Shown: one piece after another, positions 54,121-63,891 of the stretch
Layout: the number at the start of each line of letters is the position of its first letter
How positions within the stretch are numbered: the first letter of the stretch is position 1
NCBI GenBank assembly: GCA_002104535.1
Contig: NBOG01000006.1
Span: 299,817-363,816, forward strand
DNA length: 64,000 bases
From: Cognaticolwellia sediminilitoris
GTDB lineage: Bacteria; Pseudomonadota; Gammaproteobacteria; Enterobacterales; Alteromonadaceae
Direction: 5' to 3'
Program-made: the position numbers and the translations under genes
The notes under the pieces: model-generated
Seen by the model: the letters and a program-made list of their open reading frames with translations, nothing else
Database searches by the model: none
What the model was told of the DNA's origin: nothing

Positions 54121-54867
54121 GTGAAAATTATTGCTTCTTTTATTGTCGTTTTATTGTTACTTAGTGGCGGTGCTCTTTGGTTTTTAGCGGGAGGCTCACT
54201 CAATGAGTATGTTAAAAATCAAATAGAAACTGTTGGGAGCCAAGTTACCGAACAAAAAGTAAGTGTTAAGGCCGTTGATATCAAGCTAACGAGCGGTGCT
54301 GGTAGTATTTTAGGCATTAATTTAGCCAACCCTAAAACTTATAGTCAACCAAATGCCTTCGTTTTAGAAGAAATGACTCTCGACATTAATTTAGAAAGTT
54401 TAACCTCATCACCAATCATTATCGATGCTATTGTCATTAAATCACCAAAAGCATTTGTTCAATTTACACAAAGTGGTGGTTCAAATATCCAAGACATACT
54501 CGATGCCCTGGAACGAAACACACCTAAGTCAGGTGAAAGTGCCGTCGATGCAAATACCGGTGATGAACCAAGAATTAAAGTCAGTAAAATCATCCTTGCA
54601 GGTACTGCACTCACGCTAGATTTAAGTGCTTTTGGCAATAAAGAACATAGCGCAACGCTACCTGATATAGCATTAAATAATGTTGGCGGCGATGAAGGTT
54701 TGCCGGCAAGTCAATTAGGTAGTGAAATTGTTAAACAAGCCTTATCAAGTATCTGGAAACAAGCAAAAGCAACACAAAAGAAAAAATTAACCGATAGCGC
54801 TAAAGAAAAACTCAAAGAGAAACTAGAAGATAAAGCAAAGAAAAAATTAACTGATTTATTTGGCTAG
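54121..54867 (+). CDS. AsmA-like membrane-anchored protein (248 aa)
   Basis: An N-terminal anchor (IIASFIVVLLLLSGGALWFL) precedes a periplasmic part with the AsmA/DUF748-like pattern: a strand-rich region with GSILGINLANPKTYSQPNAF and LEEMTLDINLESLTSSPIII, then SPKAFVQFTQSGGSNIQDIL. The last 40 residues are Lys-rich and repetitive (KLTDSAKEKLKEKLEDKAKK). I start at the GTG at 54121 behind AAGGATTG. Proteins of this kind are linked to envelope lipid handling; the role here is not known. Confidence 0.65.
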   Translation: MKIIASFIVVLLLLSGGALWFLAGGSLNEYVKNQIETVGSQVTEQKVSVKAVDIKLTSGAGSILGINLANPKTYSQPNAFVLEEMTLDINLESLTSSPIIIDAIVIKSPKAFVQFTQSGGSNIQDILDALERNTPKSGESAVDANTGDEPRIKVSKIILAGTALTLDLSAFGNKEHSATLPDIALNNVGGDEGLPASQLGSEIVKQALSSIWKQAKATQKKKLTDSAKEKLKEKLEDKAKKKLTDLFG

Positions 54868-54952
54868 TTTTAAATCTTTTGTACTATCAAGCCTAACCCT
54901 ATATTTAAATTGGTTAGGTTTATAAAAAAAACAAACCAAAGGACATGTTGTA

Positions 54953-55549
54953 ATGACAATAAATAGCCGATTAAAAACATTAACAATACTCTGCACGTTA
55001 TTATCATCAAGTGTAACTTTTGCAAATCAGTATGAGATAAGTGCAATGGTTGGGCAGATGTACGGCTCTGACTTAGTAGCGAGCGATAATAGTGACATTA
55101 GTACTGACGCAGGTGGTAATTATGCCATTGGTTTCGCATGGCAAGAAAGCGTTAATGGCCAAGGGCAAATTCTTTTAAACCATGTTAGCCACGATTTTTC
55201 TGGCGAAAATGGGACTAATGAATCAGTAGATATTACCTATGCACATTTTAATGGTGTTGCGCTCTTTCGTCAGCAAAACTATGTAACAACGCTAAGCTTA
55301 GGTGTTGGTGGTGCATATTTTGATGCTAATAATGGCAACGAAGAAGTCTATCCTTCAGCCAGTGTCTCTTTTGGTACTCGTTATGAATTTCAGGACAATA
55401 TGGCTTTAGTTACCGAGTTACGCGCTTACGCTACTTTAATTGACGAAGCCGACGCTTTATTCTGCCAACAAGAAGTGTGTAGTGGGAATTTTACCGATTC
55501 ATTGTGGATAGACAGCTCCATTTCTATCGGTATCGCTGTAAAGTTTTAA
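54953..55549 (+). CDS. Small outer-membrane beta-barrel protein (198 aa)
   Basis: A signal peptide (MTINSRLKTLTILCTLLSSS, cut near TFANQ) is followed by alternating amphipathic strands (YEISAMVGQMYGSDLVA, NYAIGFAWQESVNGQGQILL, YVTTLSLGVGGAYFDANNGN) and ends in a strand closing with Phe (SISIGIAVKF), as outer-membrane barrels do. Two Cys near residue 165 (FCQQEVC) may form a loop disulfide. No named family is recognised. Confidence 0.75.
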   Translation: MTINSRLKTLTILCTLLSSSVTFANQYEISAMVGQMYGSDLVASDNSDISTDAGGNYAIGFAWQESVNGQGQILLNHVSHDFSGENGTNESVDITYAHFNGVALFRQQNYVTTLSLGVGGAYFDANNGNEEVYPSASVSFGTRYEFQDNMALVTELRAYATLIDEADALFCQQEVCSGNFTDSLWIDSSISIGIAVKF

Positions 55550-55626
55550 TGAGATAACGCTATTAAGTTATAACGGTTAACTTACTGCGTTCAGTTTTAT
55601 TTTCTATTAGTTGGCTATTCGCAATC

Positions 55627-55666
55627 AAAAAATCGCAAAGCATATTATGCTGTTGCGATTTTTTAT
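55627..55666. terminator. Bidirectional terminator between the beta-barrel gene and the thioredoxin-like gene
   Basis: AAAAAATCGCAA...TTGCGATTTTTT with an inner AGCAT/ATGCT pair. Confidence 0.88.
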
Positions 55667-55716
55667 TATATTGGATTTGATTTATTTTATTGTCAGATAA
55701 ATCTACATCATAAAAA

Positions 55717-56193
55717 CTATAGCATCGCGGAAATATCAGCCGTAAGTGACATAGCCGGACGCTCAATGATTCGACCAATTTCTATATTGTTTTTATAAAC
55801 GATAAATGTCGGGGTATATTTAACATCATGTTTTTTTGCTGAACCTTTAGGCTCTGATTTTTCGTAATCAAGGCCAATTAAACGGTGTGAAATGGTAGTG
55901 TTTTCAGCCGCTAGTTTTAAAAAACGAGGCACTTCACGATGACTATCATGACACCAAGAGCCAAAGTAAACATCTATGTGGAGGTCACTCGGCCAACTCT
56001 TAATTTCGGCAACTTCTTGCTCAGAAAGGGAAAACTCCTGATAGCTTAATTGAAATGGCTTATGGTTAGCTAATAATTGCTGCTCGGCTACTTCTCCGAT
56101 GGCCATCGTCGCTTTTTCAACATGACTATTAGCACATGCAGAGGTAACGATAATAACAATACAGCTAAAAAAAATGACGGATAATGCTCTCAT
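55717..56193 (-). CDS. Thioredoxin-fold lipoprotein with a single active-site cysteine
   Basis: The 158-residue protein has a lipoprotein-like signal (MRALSVIFFSCIVIIVTSAC, Cys 20). The fold is thioredoxin: VYFGSWCHDSHREVPRFLKL, then a cis-Pro region KYTPTFIVYKNNIEIGRIIE. The usual CxxC is CHDS, so only the first Cys remains. It lies 22 bases after tyrA in the same direction and may share its transcript. Function unknown; a thiol reductase with one Cys or a non-redox role are both possible. Confidence 0.8.
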   Translation of the reverse strand: MRALSVIFFSCIVIIVTSACANSHVEKATMAIGEVAEQQLLANHKPFQLSYQEFSLSEQEVAEIKSWPSDLHIDVYFGSWCHDSHREVPRFLKLAAENTTISHRLIGLDYEKSEPKGSAKKHDVKYTPTFIVYKNNIEIGRIIERPAMSLTADISAML

Positions 56194-56215
56194 TTTATTC
56201 CTTGTTTATATAATT

Positions 56216-57358
56216 TTAATGTTTCTTTAATTGGTCAGCTTTAACCAACATTTCTTTACTTTCTTGCATGAAAATATCGGCATAATCGCCAAACCAATCC
56301 GCTACTTGCGAAAACATCGCAGTGAAAGCAGCCTTATCATCTAATTGCACATCTTCGAGTAACTCGAGGAAGCGATAAGCGAAGCGCTTCATCATAGCAA
56401 TGTTATCTTGATTAGCAAAAATAATATCAGTATATAAAACAGGATTTTGCGCAAATAAACGGCCAACCATAATCAACTCTAATCGATAAATTGGTGAACT
56501 CATCTCTACAAGTTGAGCTATATCTGCCCCTTCAGTCATTAAGTGGTAGCCATAAGCAATGGTTGAAAAGTGACGCATAACTTGCACCATAGACATGGCT
56601 TGATCATGAGCATTGGCTTCAACAGGATAAATTTTCGCACCCCAAACCTGAAATTGCTCAAGCAGCCAATGATACTGCTTAGGAAAGCGCCCCTCACAGG
56701 CAATAATCGTTTGTTTAACTAATCCAGTGACATCAGGACCAAACATTGGGTGAAGTCCAACAACAGGCCCAGAGTGTACTTTCATCATCTCGTAAAGCGG
56801 AGCTTCTTTTATACTAGTGACGTCTGCAAGCACACAATCCTTAGGTAAAGCACCTAGCTTTTGAATAACCATCGTAGTTAAGCGAATAGGCACAGCAACA
56901 ATAACCAAACCAGCATCTGCTAAAATTTCAGCACTATTAGGCCAATCATCATGCTCCAAGCTTTGAACTTGATAGTGTGAACGATTAAATAGATCGACAA
57001 AAATACGCCCTAACTGACCATCACCACCAATCACTACCACTTTTTTACAATCAGGATTTACACATCGATATCCACTCGCATCTTGGCTAATGTATGAGTC
57101 TTGCATCAGTCGGCGTAAAATATCTTCAATTAACTCAGGAGATATTCCTGCATCTTTTGCCTGTTCTCGACGAAGTTTGATTAAACTCGCTTCGCGCTCA
57201 GGGGCAAAAATGGCGATACCTTCAGCACTTTTTAGTAACCCAACTTTTGTTGTTACGGCACGACGCTTAGCTAATAACGCAACGAGTTGACTATCTATTT
57301 CGTCAATTTCATCACGTAAAACACTTAGCTTTTGTTCAAATGTAGATTGTTCGCTCAT
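56216..57358 (-). CDS. tyrA: T-protein: chorismate mutase/prephenate dehydrogenase
   Basis: TyrA converts chorismate to 4-hydroxyphenylpyruvate for tyrosine. Residues 1-90 are the AroQ mutase (LRDEIDEIDSQLVALLAKRR), then the NAD-binding Rossmann segment KKVVVIGGDGQLGRIFVDLF and the dehydrogenase core (VVGLHPMFGPDVTGLVKQTI, AMSMVQVMRHFSTIAYGYHL). The 380-residue length is typical of enteric TyrA. It follows the DAHP synthase gene by 30 bases, the usual aroF-tyrA operon. Confidence 0.96.
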   Translation of the reverse strand: MSEQSTFEQKLSVLRDEIDEIDSQLVALLAKRRAVTTKVGLLKSAEGIAIFAPEREASLIKLRREQAKDAGISPELIEDILRRLMQDSYISQDASGYRCVNPDCKKVVVIGGDGQLGRIFVDLFNRSHYQVQSLEHDDWPNSAEILADAGLVIVAVPIRLTTMVIQKLGALPKDCVLADVTSIKEAPLYEMMKVHSGPVVGLHPMFGPDVTGLVKQTIIACEGRFPKQYHWLLEQFQVWGAKIYPVEANAHDQAMSMVQVMRHFSTIAYGYHLMTEGADIAQLVEMSSPIYRLELIMVGRLFAQNPVLYTDIIFANQDNIAMMKRFAYRFLELLEDVQLDDKAAFTAMFSQVADWFGDYADIFMQESKEMLVKADQLKKH

Positions 57359-57388
57359 TACTTGTGTTAAACCCTATTTAATAAGTGG

Positions 57389-58501
57389 TTAATTATTAAT
57401 GCGTTCTTTTAAAATTGATTGTAACTTTTTACTTGCAGCAGAGATCAGTTTTTCTGTGGTTTCAAAGTCTATGCAGGCATCTGTGACAGAAACGCCATAA
57501 TCGAGTTCTTCAAAGGGTAAATCGGCACTTTGATTACCAGGGTTTATATTACTCTCTAACATAATGCCAATAATAGTTTTATTACCCGCACAAATTTGAT
57601 CGAAGACATTATCAGCAACTAGAGGTTGTCGACGGTAGTCTTTATTAGAATTACCATGCGAACAATCTACAACAATACCGGGCTCTAAGTTCTGTTTTGC
57701 TAATTCTTCTTCACAAAGTGCAACATTCTCAGCATCATAATTTGGTTTTTTACCACCGCGCAAAATTACATGGCCATCAGGATTACCTGAAGTTTTAATC
57801 AAAGAAACCTGACCTTGACGATTAATGCCCATGAAACGATGTGAAGATGCTGCTGATTGTAATGCATTTATCGCAACACCCAAGCCACCAGTGGTACCAT
57901 TTTTAAAACCAATTGGCATAGATAAGCCACTGGCCATTTCACGATGAGTTTGCGACTCAGTTGTGCGTGCACCAATCGCTGACCAACTAAACAGTTCCGC
58001 TAAATATTGTGGACTGATTGGATCAAGTGCTTCAGTGGCTAATGGCAGACCTAGATCGGTTAAATAAATTAACAATTCGCGAGCTTTACGCAAGCCAGTT
58101 TCAACATCAAACGAGCCATCCATATGAGGGTCGTTAATTAATCCTTTCCAACCGACTGTGGTACGTGGCTTTTCAAAATATACTCGCATCACTATGTATA
58201 AGCTATCTTGATATTTATCGTGTAATACTTTCAACTGCCTTGCATAAGCTTTGGCAGCTTCGACATCGTGCACAGAACATGGTCCTGCTATGACGAGTAA
58301 ACGGTGATCTTGTTTATGTATTATATTGGCAATTATATTACGTGCATTTTTAACAAATACACGCCCAGATTCTGGCAATGGTAACTCATTACGTAAGGCA
58401 TCTGGCGTAATTAACACTTCTTCAGCATTAACATGAATATCATTTAGCCGACTTTTAGGAATGGTGGCTGTTTCGGGTGAATTAACAGTATCGTTTGACA
58501 T
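57389..58501 (-). CDS. aroF: 3-deoxy-7-phosphoheptulonate (DAHP) synthase, class I
   Basis: DAHP synthase joins phosphoenolpyruvate and erythrose 4-phosphate as the first step of the shikimate pathway. The 370-residue protein has LLVIAGPCSVHDVEAAKAYA, YFEKPRTTVGWKGLINDPHM, the IGARTTESQTHREMASGLSM segment and the metal region GIVVDCSHGNSNKDYRRQPL. Pairing with tyrA and the TyrR-type boxes upstream suggest the tyrosine-sensitive isozyme, so aroF; the isozyme call rests on context. AGGAAAGAAAT precedes the ATG. Confidence 0.9.
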   Translation of the reverse strand: MSNDTVNSPETATIPKSRLNDIHVNAEEVLITPDALRNELPLPESGRVFVKNARNIIANIIHKQDHRLLVIAGPCSVHDVEAAKAYARQLKVLHDKYQDSLYIVMRVYFEKPRTTVGWKGLINDPHMDGSFDVETGLRKARELLIYLTDLGLPLATEALDPISPQYLAELFSWSAIGARTTESQTHREMASGLSMPIGFKNGTTGGLGVAINALQSAASSHRFMGINRQGQVSLIKTSGNPDGHVILRGGKKPNYDAENVALCEEELAKQNLEPGIVVDCSHGNSNKDYRRQPLVADNVFDQICAGNKTIIGIMLESNINPGNQSADLPFEELDYGVSVTDACIDFETTEKLISAASKKLQSILKERINN

Positions 58502-58534
58502 ATTTCTTTCCTGAATAGAGCAATAATTGTAAGT

Positions 58535-58552
58535 TGTAAATTAATAGTTACT
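58535..58552 (-). promoter_or_regulatory. Weak TyrR-like box upstream of aroF
   Basis: The site reads TGTAAA-N6-GTTACT, three mismatches in the right arm from TGTAAA-N6-TTTACA, and lies about 35 bases before the aroF start. Confidence 0.35.
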
Positions 58553-58662
58553 GACTAGTAGCTGGTTCCTACTAATAAATAGTTGCTAAGCGGGTGACTA
58601 GCTAAAGTATGGGAGGTAATAATATCGATAGGGTAGATTGAACATTTTCTTAAATTTCTCAG

Positions 58663-58680
58663 TGTAAATTATAGTTTACT
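58663..58680 (-). promoter_or_regulatory. TyrR box upstream of aroF-tyrA
   Basis: TGTAAATTATAGTTTACT matches TGTAAA-N6-TTTACA at 11 of 12 fixed positions. It is about 165 bases before the aroF start. TyrR with tyrosine represses aroF-tyrA in enteric bacteria through such boxes; the same control is inferred here. Confidence 0.7.
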
Positions 58681-58745
58681 TGTTTTGTATTGATTATATT
58701 ACACCATAATCAAGTAAGTTACAGCGATAATATTTAATTCTTATG

Positions 58746-58769
58746 TAAAAAAAGCGCCAAAGGCGCTTT
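58746..58769 (-). terminator. Terminator after acs
   Basis: AAAGCGCC-AAA-GGCGCTTT stem with a T run (plus-strand A run at 58747-58753) on the minus strand, about 30 bases after the acs stop. Confidence 0.88.
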
Positions 58770-58799
58770 AATTAAAGTTTATGTTGATACATTAAACAT

Positions 58800-60743
58800 T
58801 TAGCTATGGACAATACGATTACTCACCAGATGTTCGACTACCGCTGGCTCTGCTAATGTTGAAATATCCCCTAAGGTATCAAGATCATTTTCTGCTATTT
58901 TTCGTAAAATGCGGCGCATAATCTTACCTGATCGAGTTTTAGGTAACCCTGGCGCATATTGTATGTAGTCTGGCTTAGCAAAACGTCCTAATTCATTGGC
59001 AACAAACTCGGTTAATTCCGTTAACAATTCATCAGACTCTGTCGCGTTACTCATCAGTGTGACATAAGCATAAACGCCTTGGCCTTTGATTTCGTGCGGG
59101 TAACCAACTACAGCAGCTTCTGCAACAGCTGGGTGCAATACCAATGCACTTTCAATTTCAGCGGTACCTAGGCGGTGACCCGATACGTTTAGTACATCAT
59201 CTACACGGCCTGTGATCCAATAAAAACCATCTTCATCACGTTTGGCACCATCGCCAGTGAAATAATTGCCCGGATATTGACTTAAATACGTTTGGTAAAA
59301 GCGGTCATGATCACCATAAACACTTCGTAATTGGCCAGGCCAACTGCCTGTCATCATTAATAGCCCTTGGTTTTCGCCTTCAAGCGTATTGCCATCTTTA
59401 TCAAATAACGCAGGTTTAACGCCAAAGAATGGCTTACCTGCTGCGCCTGGCTTCATATCAATAGAGCCAGGTAGTGAAGTAATTAATATACCGCCTGTTT
59501 CAGTTTGCCACCAAGTATCGACAATCGGACATCGACTCTTACCCACTATCTCGTAATACCAATGCCAAGCTTCAGGGTTTATTGGTTCACCCACCGTACC
59601 TAAAATACGTAAAGATGATAAATCTGCTTTTTCAACAAAGCTGTCTCCAACACTCATTAATGCTCGAATAGCCGTTGGTGCGGTATAAAAAACATTTACT
59701 TGATGTTTATCACAAACTTGCCAAAAGCGTCCTGCATCTGGGTATGTTGGTACCCCTTCAAACACTAAAGTAGTCGCACCATTGGCTAATGGCCCGTAAA
59801 ATATATAGGAATGGCCCGTGATCCAACCTGCATCGGCAGTACACCAGTAAACCTCGCCATCTTTATAATCAAAAACATATTTATGGGTCATTGCTGCGTA
59901 AAGAAGATAGCCACCACAAGTATGCAGCACGCCTTTCGGTGTACCTGTCGAACCAGAGGTATAGAGAATGAATAAGGGGTCTTCAGCATCCATAACCTCA
60001 GGCTCGCATACCGCAGGTAGTTTAGCGACTTCTTGTTGATAACTTACATCGACTTTATTATTCCAAGCAACATCACCAGCCGTTCTTTCCACGACAATAA
60101 CAGAGTGTACATTTGGGCAATCGACGATAGCAGCATCAACGTTAGCCTTTAAAGGTATAACCCGTCCACCACGTAAACTTTCATCTGAAGTGATCACAAC
60201 TTGACAGTCTGCATCAATAATACGAGATCGTATGGCCTCAGTTGAAAAGCCGCCAAATACGACCGAGTGAACAGCGCCAATACGGGCACAAGCTAACATG
60301 GCATAGCCAGTTTCAGGGATCATTGGCATATAAATACAAACACGATCGCCCTTCTTTACACCACGAGCTTTTAATAAATTAGCAAAACGACAAACATGAT
60401 CATGAAGCTCTTGATAAGTTATTTTTTTATCTTCACTTGGGTCATCACCTTCCCAAATAATTGCAGTATCATTAGCTTTGTTCGATAAGTGTCGATCAAT
60501 ACAGTTATAGCTGACATTTAATTTACCACCAGAAAACCACTTAATATCAGCAGACTTTAAATCGACATCAGAAACACTGTCCCAAGGTTGATACCAATCA
60601 AGAAACTCTTCAGCTTGCTCTGCCCAAAACTGATCAGGTTGTTCAATTGACTGCTTATACATTACATCGTACTTTTCTGCATCAATGTAAGTATGAGCTT
60701 TTGCCTGCTCTAATACGGGATAACGGCTTTTTAGTTTGTGCAT
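58800..60743 (-). CDS. acs: Acetyl-coenzyme A synthetase
   Basis: Acs activates acetate to acetyl-CoA through acetyl-AMP, feeding the glyoxylate shunt encoded elsewhere in the window. The 647-residue protein has the AMP-binding P-loop [20 protein letters not shown], the WWQTETGG motif in [20 protein letters not shown] and the C-terminal catalytic Lys in [20 protein letters not shown], which in other bacteria is switched off by acetylation. It stands alone with a terminator after it. Confidence 0.97.
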   Translation of the reverse strand: MHKLKSRYPVLEQAKAHTYIDAEKYDVMYKQSIEQPDQFWAEQAEEFLDWYQPWDSVSDVDLKSADIKWFSGGKLNVSYNCIDRHLSNKANDTAIIWEGDDPSEDKKITYQELHDHVCRFANLLKARGVKKGDRVCIYMPMIPETGYAMLACARIGAVHSVVFGGFSTEAIRSRIIDADCQVVITSDESLRGGRVIPLKANVDAAIVDCPNVHSVIVVERTAGDVAWNNKVDVSYQQEVAKLPAVCEPEVMDAEDPLFILYTSGSTGTPKGVLHTCGGYLLYAAMTHKYVFDYKDGEVYWCTADAGWITGHSYIFYGPLANGATTLVFEGVPTYPDAGRFWQVCDKHQVNVFYTAPTAIRALMSVGDSFVEKADLSSLRILGTVGEPINPEAWHWYYEIVGKSRCPIVDTWWQTETGGILITSLPGSIDMKPGAAGKPFFGVKPALFDKDGNTLEGENQGLLMMTGSWPGQLRSVYGDHDRFYQTYLSQYPGNYFTGDGAKRDEDGFYWITGRVDDVLNVSGHRLGTAEIESALVLHPAVAEAAVVGYPHEIKGQGVYAYVTLMSNATESDELLTELTEFVANELGRFAKPDYIQYAPGLPKTRSGKIMRRILRKIAENDLDTLGDISTLAEPAVVEHLVSNRIVHS

Positions 60744-61028
60744 GATTAATCCTTGTTCTCATATTATCTGATGACTTGCTGACAGGTAAAACTAGAGTTG
60801 CTATCAACTAAAGGTCAGGTCTCTTACTGTCATAATAACGTAAGTTTATGCGTCCGAATACCCTACTAAAGTCGGATATTATTGAGTTTTTTCGCAAATA
60901 TATTAAACAGGCTAAAGGTTTAAGAACTTAGAAATTGAACAGATAGGTATAGAAAGGGTTGAAAAAGTAATGAGTAAATTTAAGCTAGGCCTCAGTAGAT
61001 ATATTAAGGCCTTAATTTTTTTATGGAT

Positions 61029-61823
61029 TTATCGTTTAGTACGTCGAAAAGCTAATATAGATAACATCATAGCAAACATGCCAAATGTAGCTGGTTCAGA
61101 AACAGGTATGGCCGGTATGGCAGGAAAATCAACATTGGTAGAGCGCACGCCTGGATTGTCGAAATTGTTCTCAGCTTGTGCTAGTCGATATGTAAAAAAA
61201 GATTCATATCGGTTACCAATTGGGTTGCCTTTGAAGTGTCCTAAGGAAGCTACACCAATTTTTTCATTCCTGTATGCCATAAATTGACTAGCTTTATATT
61301 CACTAGCAGTATCACCATCTATAGCGGTATTAACATAGCCTCTAACACCATAGAATTTAACATCATCGTTTAGTGTCCCTAGGCTCAACGTTTCACCTAA
61401 CATTGTTAGGTCTTCAACAAGCTCATTAAACGCTGAAGTTTGAGGGTTATAATAGTAATAAGCTAGGTATGACAGATCTGGTTCTGATTCTGGTTTAGGC
61501 GTTATATGAACAGGGGTCGCTGTGCCGTAATCATCATTAACTTCATTTGTTAAGGAAAATTGGCTAAACAAATCAGCCACATATTGAGTATCAGCAAACA
61601 TCCACCCTTCAGTAGTTCGACCTAAGACTTCTTGGTATTTATCAAAGCTTAATGTTCTCGTATACGTTAAATCAAGCCATTCAAAGCCACTTTCATCATC
61701 ATAAGTAATACCACCATCACCTTTTTCAATGTAATCGCGCTGTATAAGCGCTGCGGAAGCAGACCAAGAAGATATCAATAGGGTTGTAATGAGGATATGT
61801 TTAATTAATTGCATACTACGCAT
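61029..61823 (-). CDS. PEP-CTERM-anchored exported protein (264 aa)
   Basis: A signal peptide (LIKHILITTLLISSWSASAA) starts the protein and a C-terminal PEP-CTERM sorting signal ends it: VSEPATFGMFAMMLSILAFR then RTKR, that is S-E-P-A, a hydrophobic helix and a basic tail. The middle resembles secreted proteins with WLDLTYTRTLSFDKYQEVLG. PEP-CTERM proteins are processed by exosortase EpsH/XrtA, not present in this window. AGGAAATCC lies before the first ATG. An opposing plus-strand frame (60970-61287) is a shadow. Confidence 0.85.
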   Translation of the reverse strand: MRSMQLIKHILITTLLISSWSASAALIQRDYIEKGDGGITYDDESGFEWLDLTYTRTLSFDKYQEVLGRTTEGWMFADTQYVADLFSQFSLTNEVNDDYGTATPVHITPKPESEPDLSYLAYYYYNPQTSAFNELVEDLTMLGETLSLGTLNDDVKFYGVRGYVNTAIDGDTASEYKASQFMAYRNEKIGVASLGHFKGNPIGNRYESFFTYRLAQAENNFDNPGVRSTNVDFPAIPAIPVSEPATFGMFAMMLSILAFRRTKR

Positions 61824-62045
61824 TAATGGATTTCCTAAGTTATTATTTTAATATTTAATTACAAAAACGATTAATCCATTAACATTTCGATTACAACTTA
61901 CACTTATAAAGTAAAATATACAATAAATTAATTATATTATTCATCAATAAATCTATTTAGATACATTGCTTTACTTTCTGGTACAACCAGAAGCAAAAAG
62001 TGTACAAAAGGCTAAGCCTGGCTTTTATTTAATAAAAGGCAATAA

Positions 62046-62080
62046 AAAACCTGTGTAGTTTCCTACACAGGTTTTTCTCA
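62046..62080 (-). terminator. Terminator of the rpsP-rimM-trmD-rplS operon
   Basis: AACCTGTGTAG-TTTC-CTACACAGGTT, a perfect 11-bp stem, followed on the minus strand by TTTTTATTG. Confidence 0.92.
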
Positions 62081-62112
62081 AGCTTTTAAACAGTATTCTA
62101 TTTAAAGAAAGA

Positions 62113-62466
62113 CTATCTTTTTGCCAATTTCTCTTTGATACGTGCAGACTTACCTGAACGCTCACGAAGATAGTAAAGCTTAGCTTGACGTACATCACCG
62201 CGACGTTTGACTTCAATTGAGTCAACGATTGGGCTATGTGTCTGGAATACACGCTCTACACCAACACCGTTCGAAATTTTACGAACCGTGAATGCAGAAT
62301 TGATGCCGCGGTTTTTAATAGCAATAACAACACCTTCAAATGCTTGAAGACGTGATTTATCACCTTCTGTAACTTTTACTTGTACAACAACTGTATCGCC
62401 TGGGCTATACGCTGGTACATCTTTTTTCATTTGCTCAGCTTCAAGCTGCTTAATAATATTACTCAT
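62113..62466 (-). CDS. rplS: 50S ribosomal protein L19
   Basis: L19 lies at the interface of the ribosomal subunits. The 117-residue protein shows [58 protein letters not shown]-like [20 protein letters not shown] and the basic end [26 protein letters not shown] precedes the ATG. It is the last gene of the rpsP-rimM-trmD-rplS operon. Confidence 0.97.
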   Translation of the reverse strand: MSNIIKQLEAEQMKKDVPAYSPGDTVVVQVKVTEGDKSRLQAFEGVVIAIKNRGINSAFTVRKISNGVGVERVFQTHSPIVDSIEVKRRGDVRQAKLYYLRERSGKSARIKEKLAKR

Positions 62467-62478
62467 AATACCTTCTTC

Positions 62479-63288
62479 CTAGGGTTCACAGTCATCAGTA
62501 GCATTTTTGTTATCAGCTTTAATGGCCGTTAACATTTTTTGCTGCTCTGCTGTCAGAGCTAGGTTAGTTAATAGTTCTGGTCTTCTAGTCCACGTTCTTT
62601 CTAACGACTGATATTGGCGCCATTGCCTAATATGTTCGTGGTTACCACTTAACAGCACTTTAGGAACAGACTTTGTTTCACTTTCTGAAACGTCCATTAC
62701 TTCTGGCCTAGTGTAATGTGGACAATCTAATAAGCCGTCAGAAAATGAATCCTGCTCAGCCGATTGTTGATGTCCTAATACGCCAGGCACAAAGCGTGCT
62801 ACGGCATCGATTACGTTCATCGCTGGCAATTCACCGCCACTTAAAACATAATCGCCGACCGACCATTCTTCGTCAATTTCAGACTCAATTAGTCGTTCGT
62901 CTATACCTTCATAACGTCCTGCTATAAATATCAGTCGGTCATGTTGTGCTAATTCACGTACACCAGCTTGGTCCAATTTCCGTCCTTGCGGCGACAAATA
63001 TATAACCTTCGCTTTGCCCTTTTCTTTAATAAGATCGGGACTACTATGTTCATCTGCAGCTTTTCTTGCAGCTTGTATAGCATCTCGTAATGGTTGTACC
63101 ATCATTAACATCCCAGGTCCGCCGCCGTAAGGTCGGTCGTCCACTGTACGATGTTTATCATGAGTAAAGTCTCTTGGGTTCCACTTGTGAAACTCAATTA
63201 AGCCATTACGAATCGCTCGGCCTGTCACCCCATACTCAGTAATTGCGTCAAACATTTCGGGAAAAAGGCTTATCACCCCTATCCACAT
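62479..63288 (-). CDS. trmD: tRNA (guanine-N1)-methyltransferase TrmD
   Basis: TrmD methylates G37 next to the anticodon and prevents frameshifting. I use the ATG at 63288 ([20 protein letters not shown]), the canonical start; a GTG at 63357 would overlap rimM and add 23 unconserved residues. The 269-residue protein has [20 protein letters not shown], the knot region [20 protein letters not shown] and [20 protein letters not shown] with [20 protein letters not shown]. No strong ribosome-binding site is visible at either start. Confidence 0.95.
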   Translation of the reverse strand: MWIGVISLFPEMFDAITEYGVTGRAIRNGLIEFHKWNPRDFTHDKHRTVDDRPYGGGPGMLMMVQPLRDAIQAARKAADEHSSPDLIKEKGKAKVIYLSPQGRKLDQAGVRELAQHDRLIFIAGRYEGIDERLIESEIDEEWSVGDYVLSGGELPAMNVIDAVARFVPGVLGHQQSAEQDSFSDGLLDCPHYTRPEVMDVSESETKSVPKVLLSGNHEHIRQWRQYQSLERTWTRRPELLTNLALTAEQQKMLTAIKADNKNATDDCEP

Positions 63289-63331
63289 TTTCTTATTGCT
63301 AAGCTTGTTTGTTACGACACTATTACTCAAG

Positions 63332-63862
63332 TTAGAAACCTGGGTCCCAGTCAACACAAATTTGTTTATTTTCAGTACTCACCGAAAGTATAACTTGGTC
63401 CATTAAGTAAGGAATTAACCTTTCTTTCTTCCCAAAGCCATCCTTTAAGTTAGCTTTTACAACCAGTACATCGTTAGCGCCTGTTTCCATTATGTCGGAA
63501 ACATGACCAAGGTCGTAACCTTTGTCAGTAACTACAGCCATGCCGATTAGATCACGCCAATAAAACTCACCCTCAGGTAAGTCTGATAACGCATCTTCAT
63601 TAACAAATATTTCTGAACCGACAAGCTTTTGGGCTACGTCACGATCATCAATACCTGCAACTTTAACAACAAGACCATTGTTATGTTTGCGCCAATCGGT
63701 AATATCTACTGATTGAATATTATTCCCTAATTTTAAAGACCAAGGGAAATAGTCTAGTATGGCTTCTTGGTCATCTGTGAATGAATGAATTTTCAACCAA
63801 CCTTTGATTCCGTAGACTGCGCCTACTTTACCTAAAGTGACTTCTTTACCAATAACTTCCAC
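63332..63862 (-). CDS. rimM: Ribosome maturation factor RimM
   Basis: RimM helps fold the 30S head domain during maturation. The 176-residue protein has an N-terminal barrel ([20 protein letters not shown]) and the PRC-barrel ([60 protein letters not shown]). It starts with GTG behind TTAGGAGTTAGTT, 29 bases after the rpsP stop, and precedes trmD. Confidence 0.96.
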   Translation of the reverse strand: MEVIGKEVTLGKVGAVYGIKGWLKIHSFTDDQEAILDYFPWSLKLGNNIQSVDITDWRKHNNGLVVKVAGIDDRDVAQKLVGSEIFVNEDALSDLPEGEFYWRDLIGMAVVTDKGYDLGHVSDIMETGANDVLVVKANLKDGFGKKERLIPYLMDQVILSVSTENKQICVDWDPGF

Positions 63863-63891
63863 AACTAACTCCTAAAACCTACCAAAATTAA

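Noticed and set aside
60970-61287. Plus-strand 105-codon frame with a basic start
   Set aside because: It lies opposite the 3' part of the PEP-CTERM gene, whose signal peptide, sorting signal and ribosome-binding site are convincing. The opposing frame has no recognisable protein character.
62479-63357. 292-residue TrmD starting at 63357
   Set aside because: The extension overlaps rimM and is not conserved in character; the canonical [13 protein letters not shown] start is at 63288.
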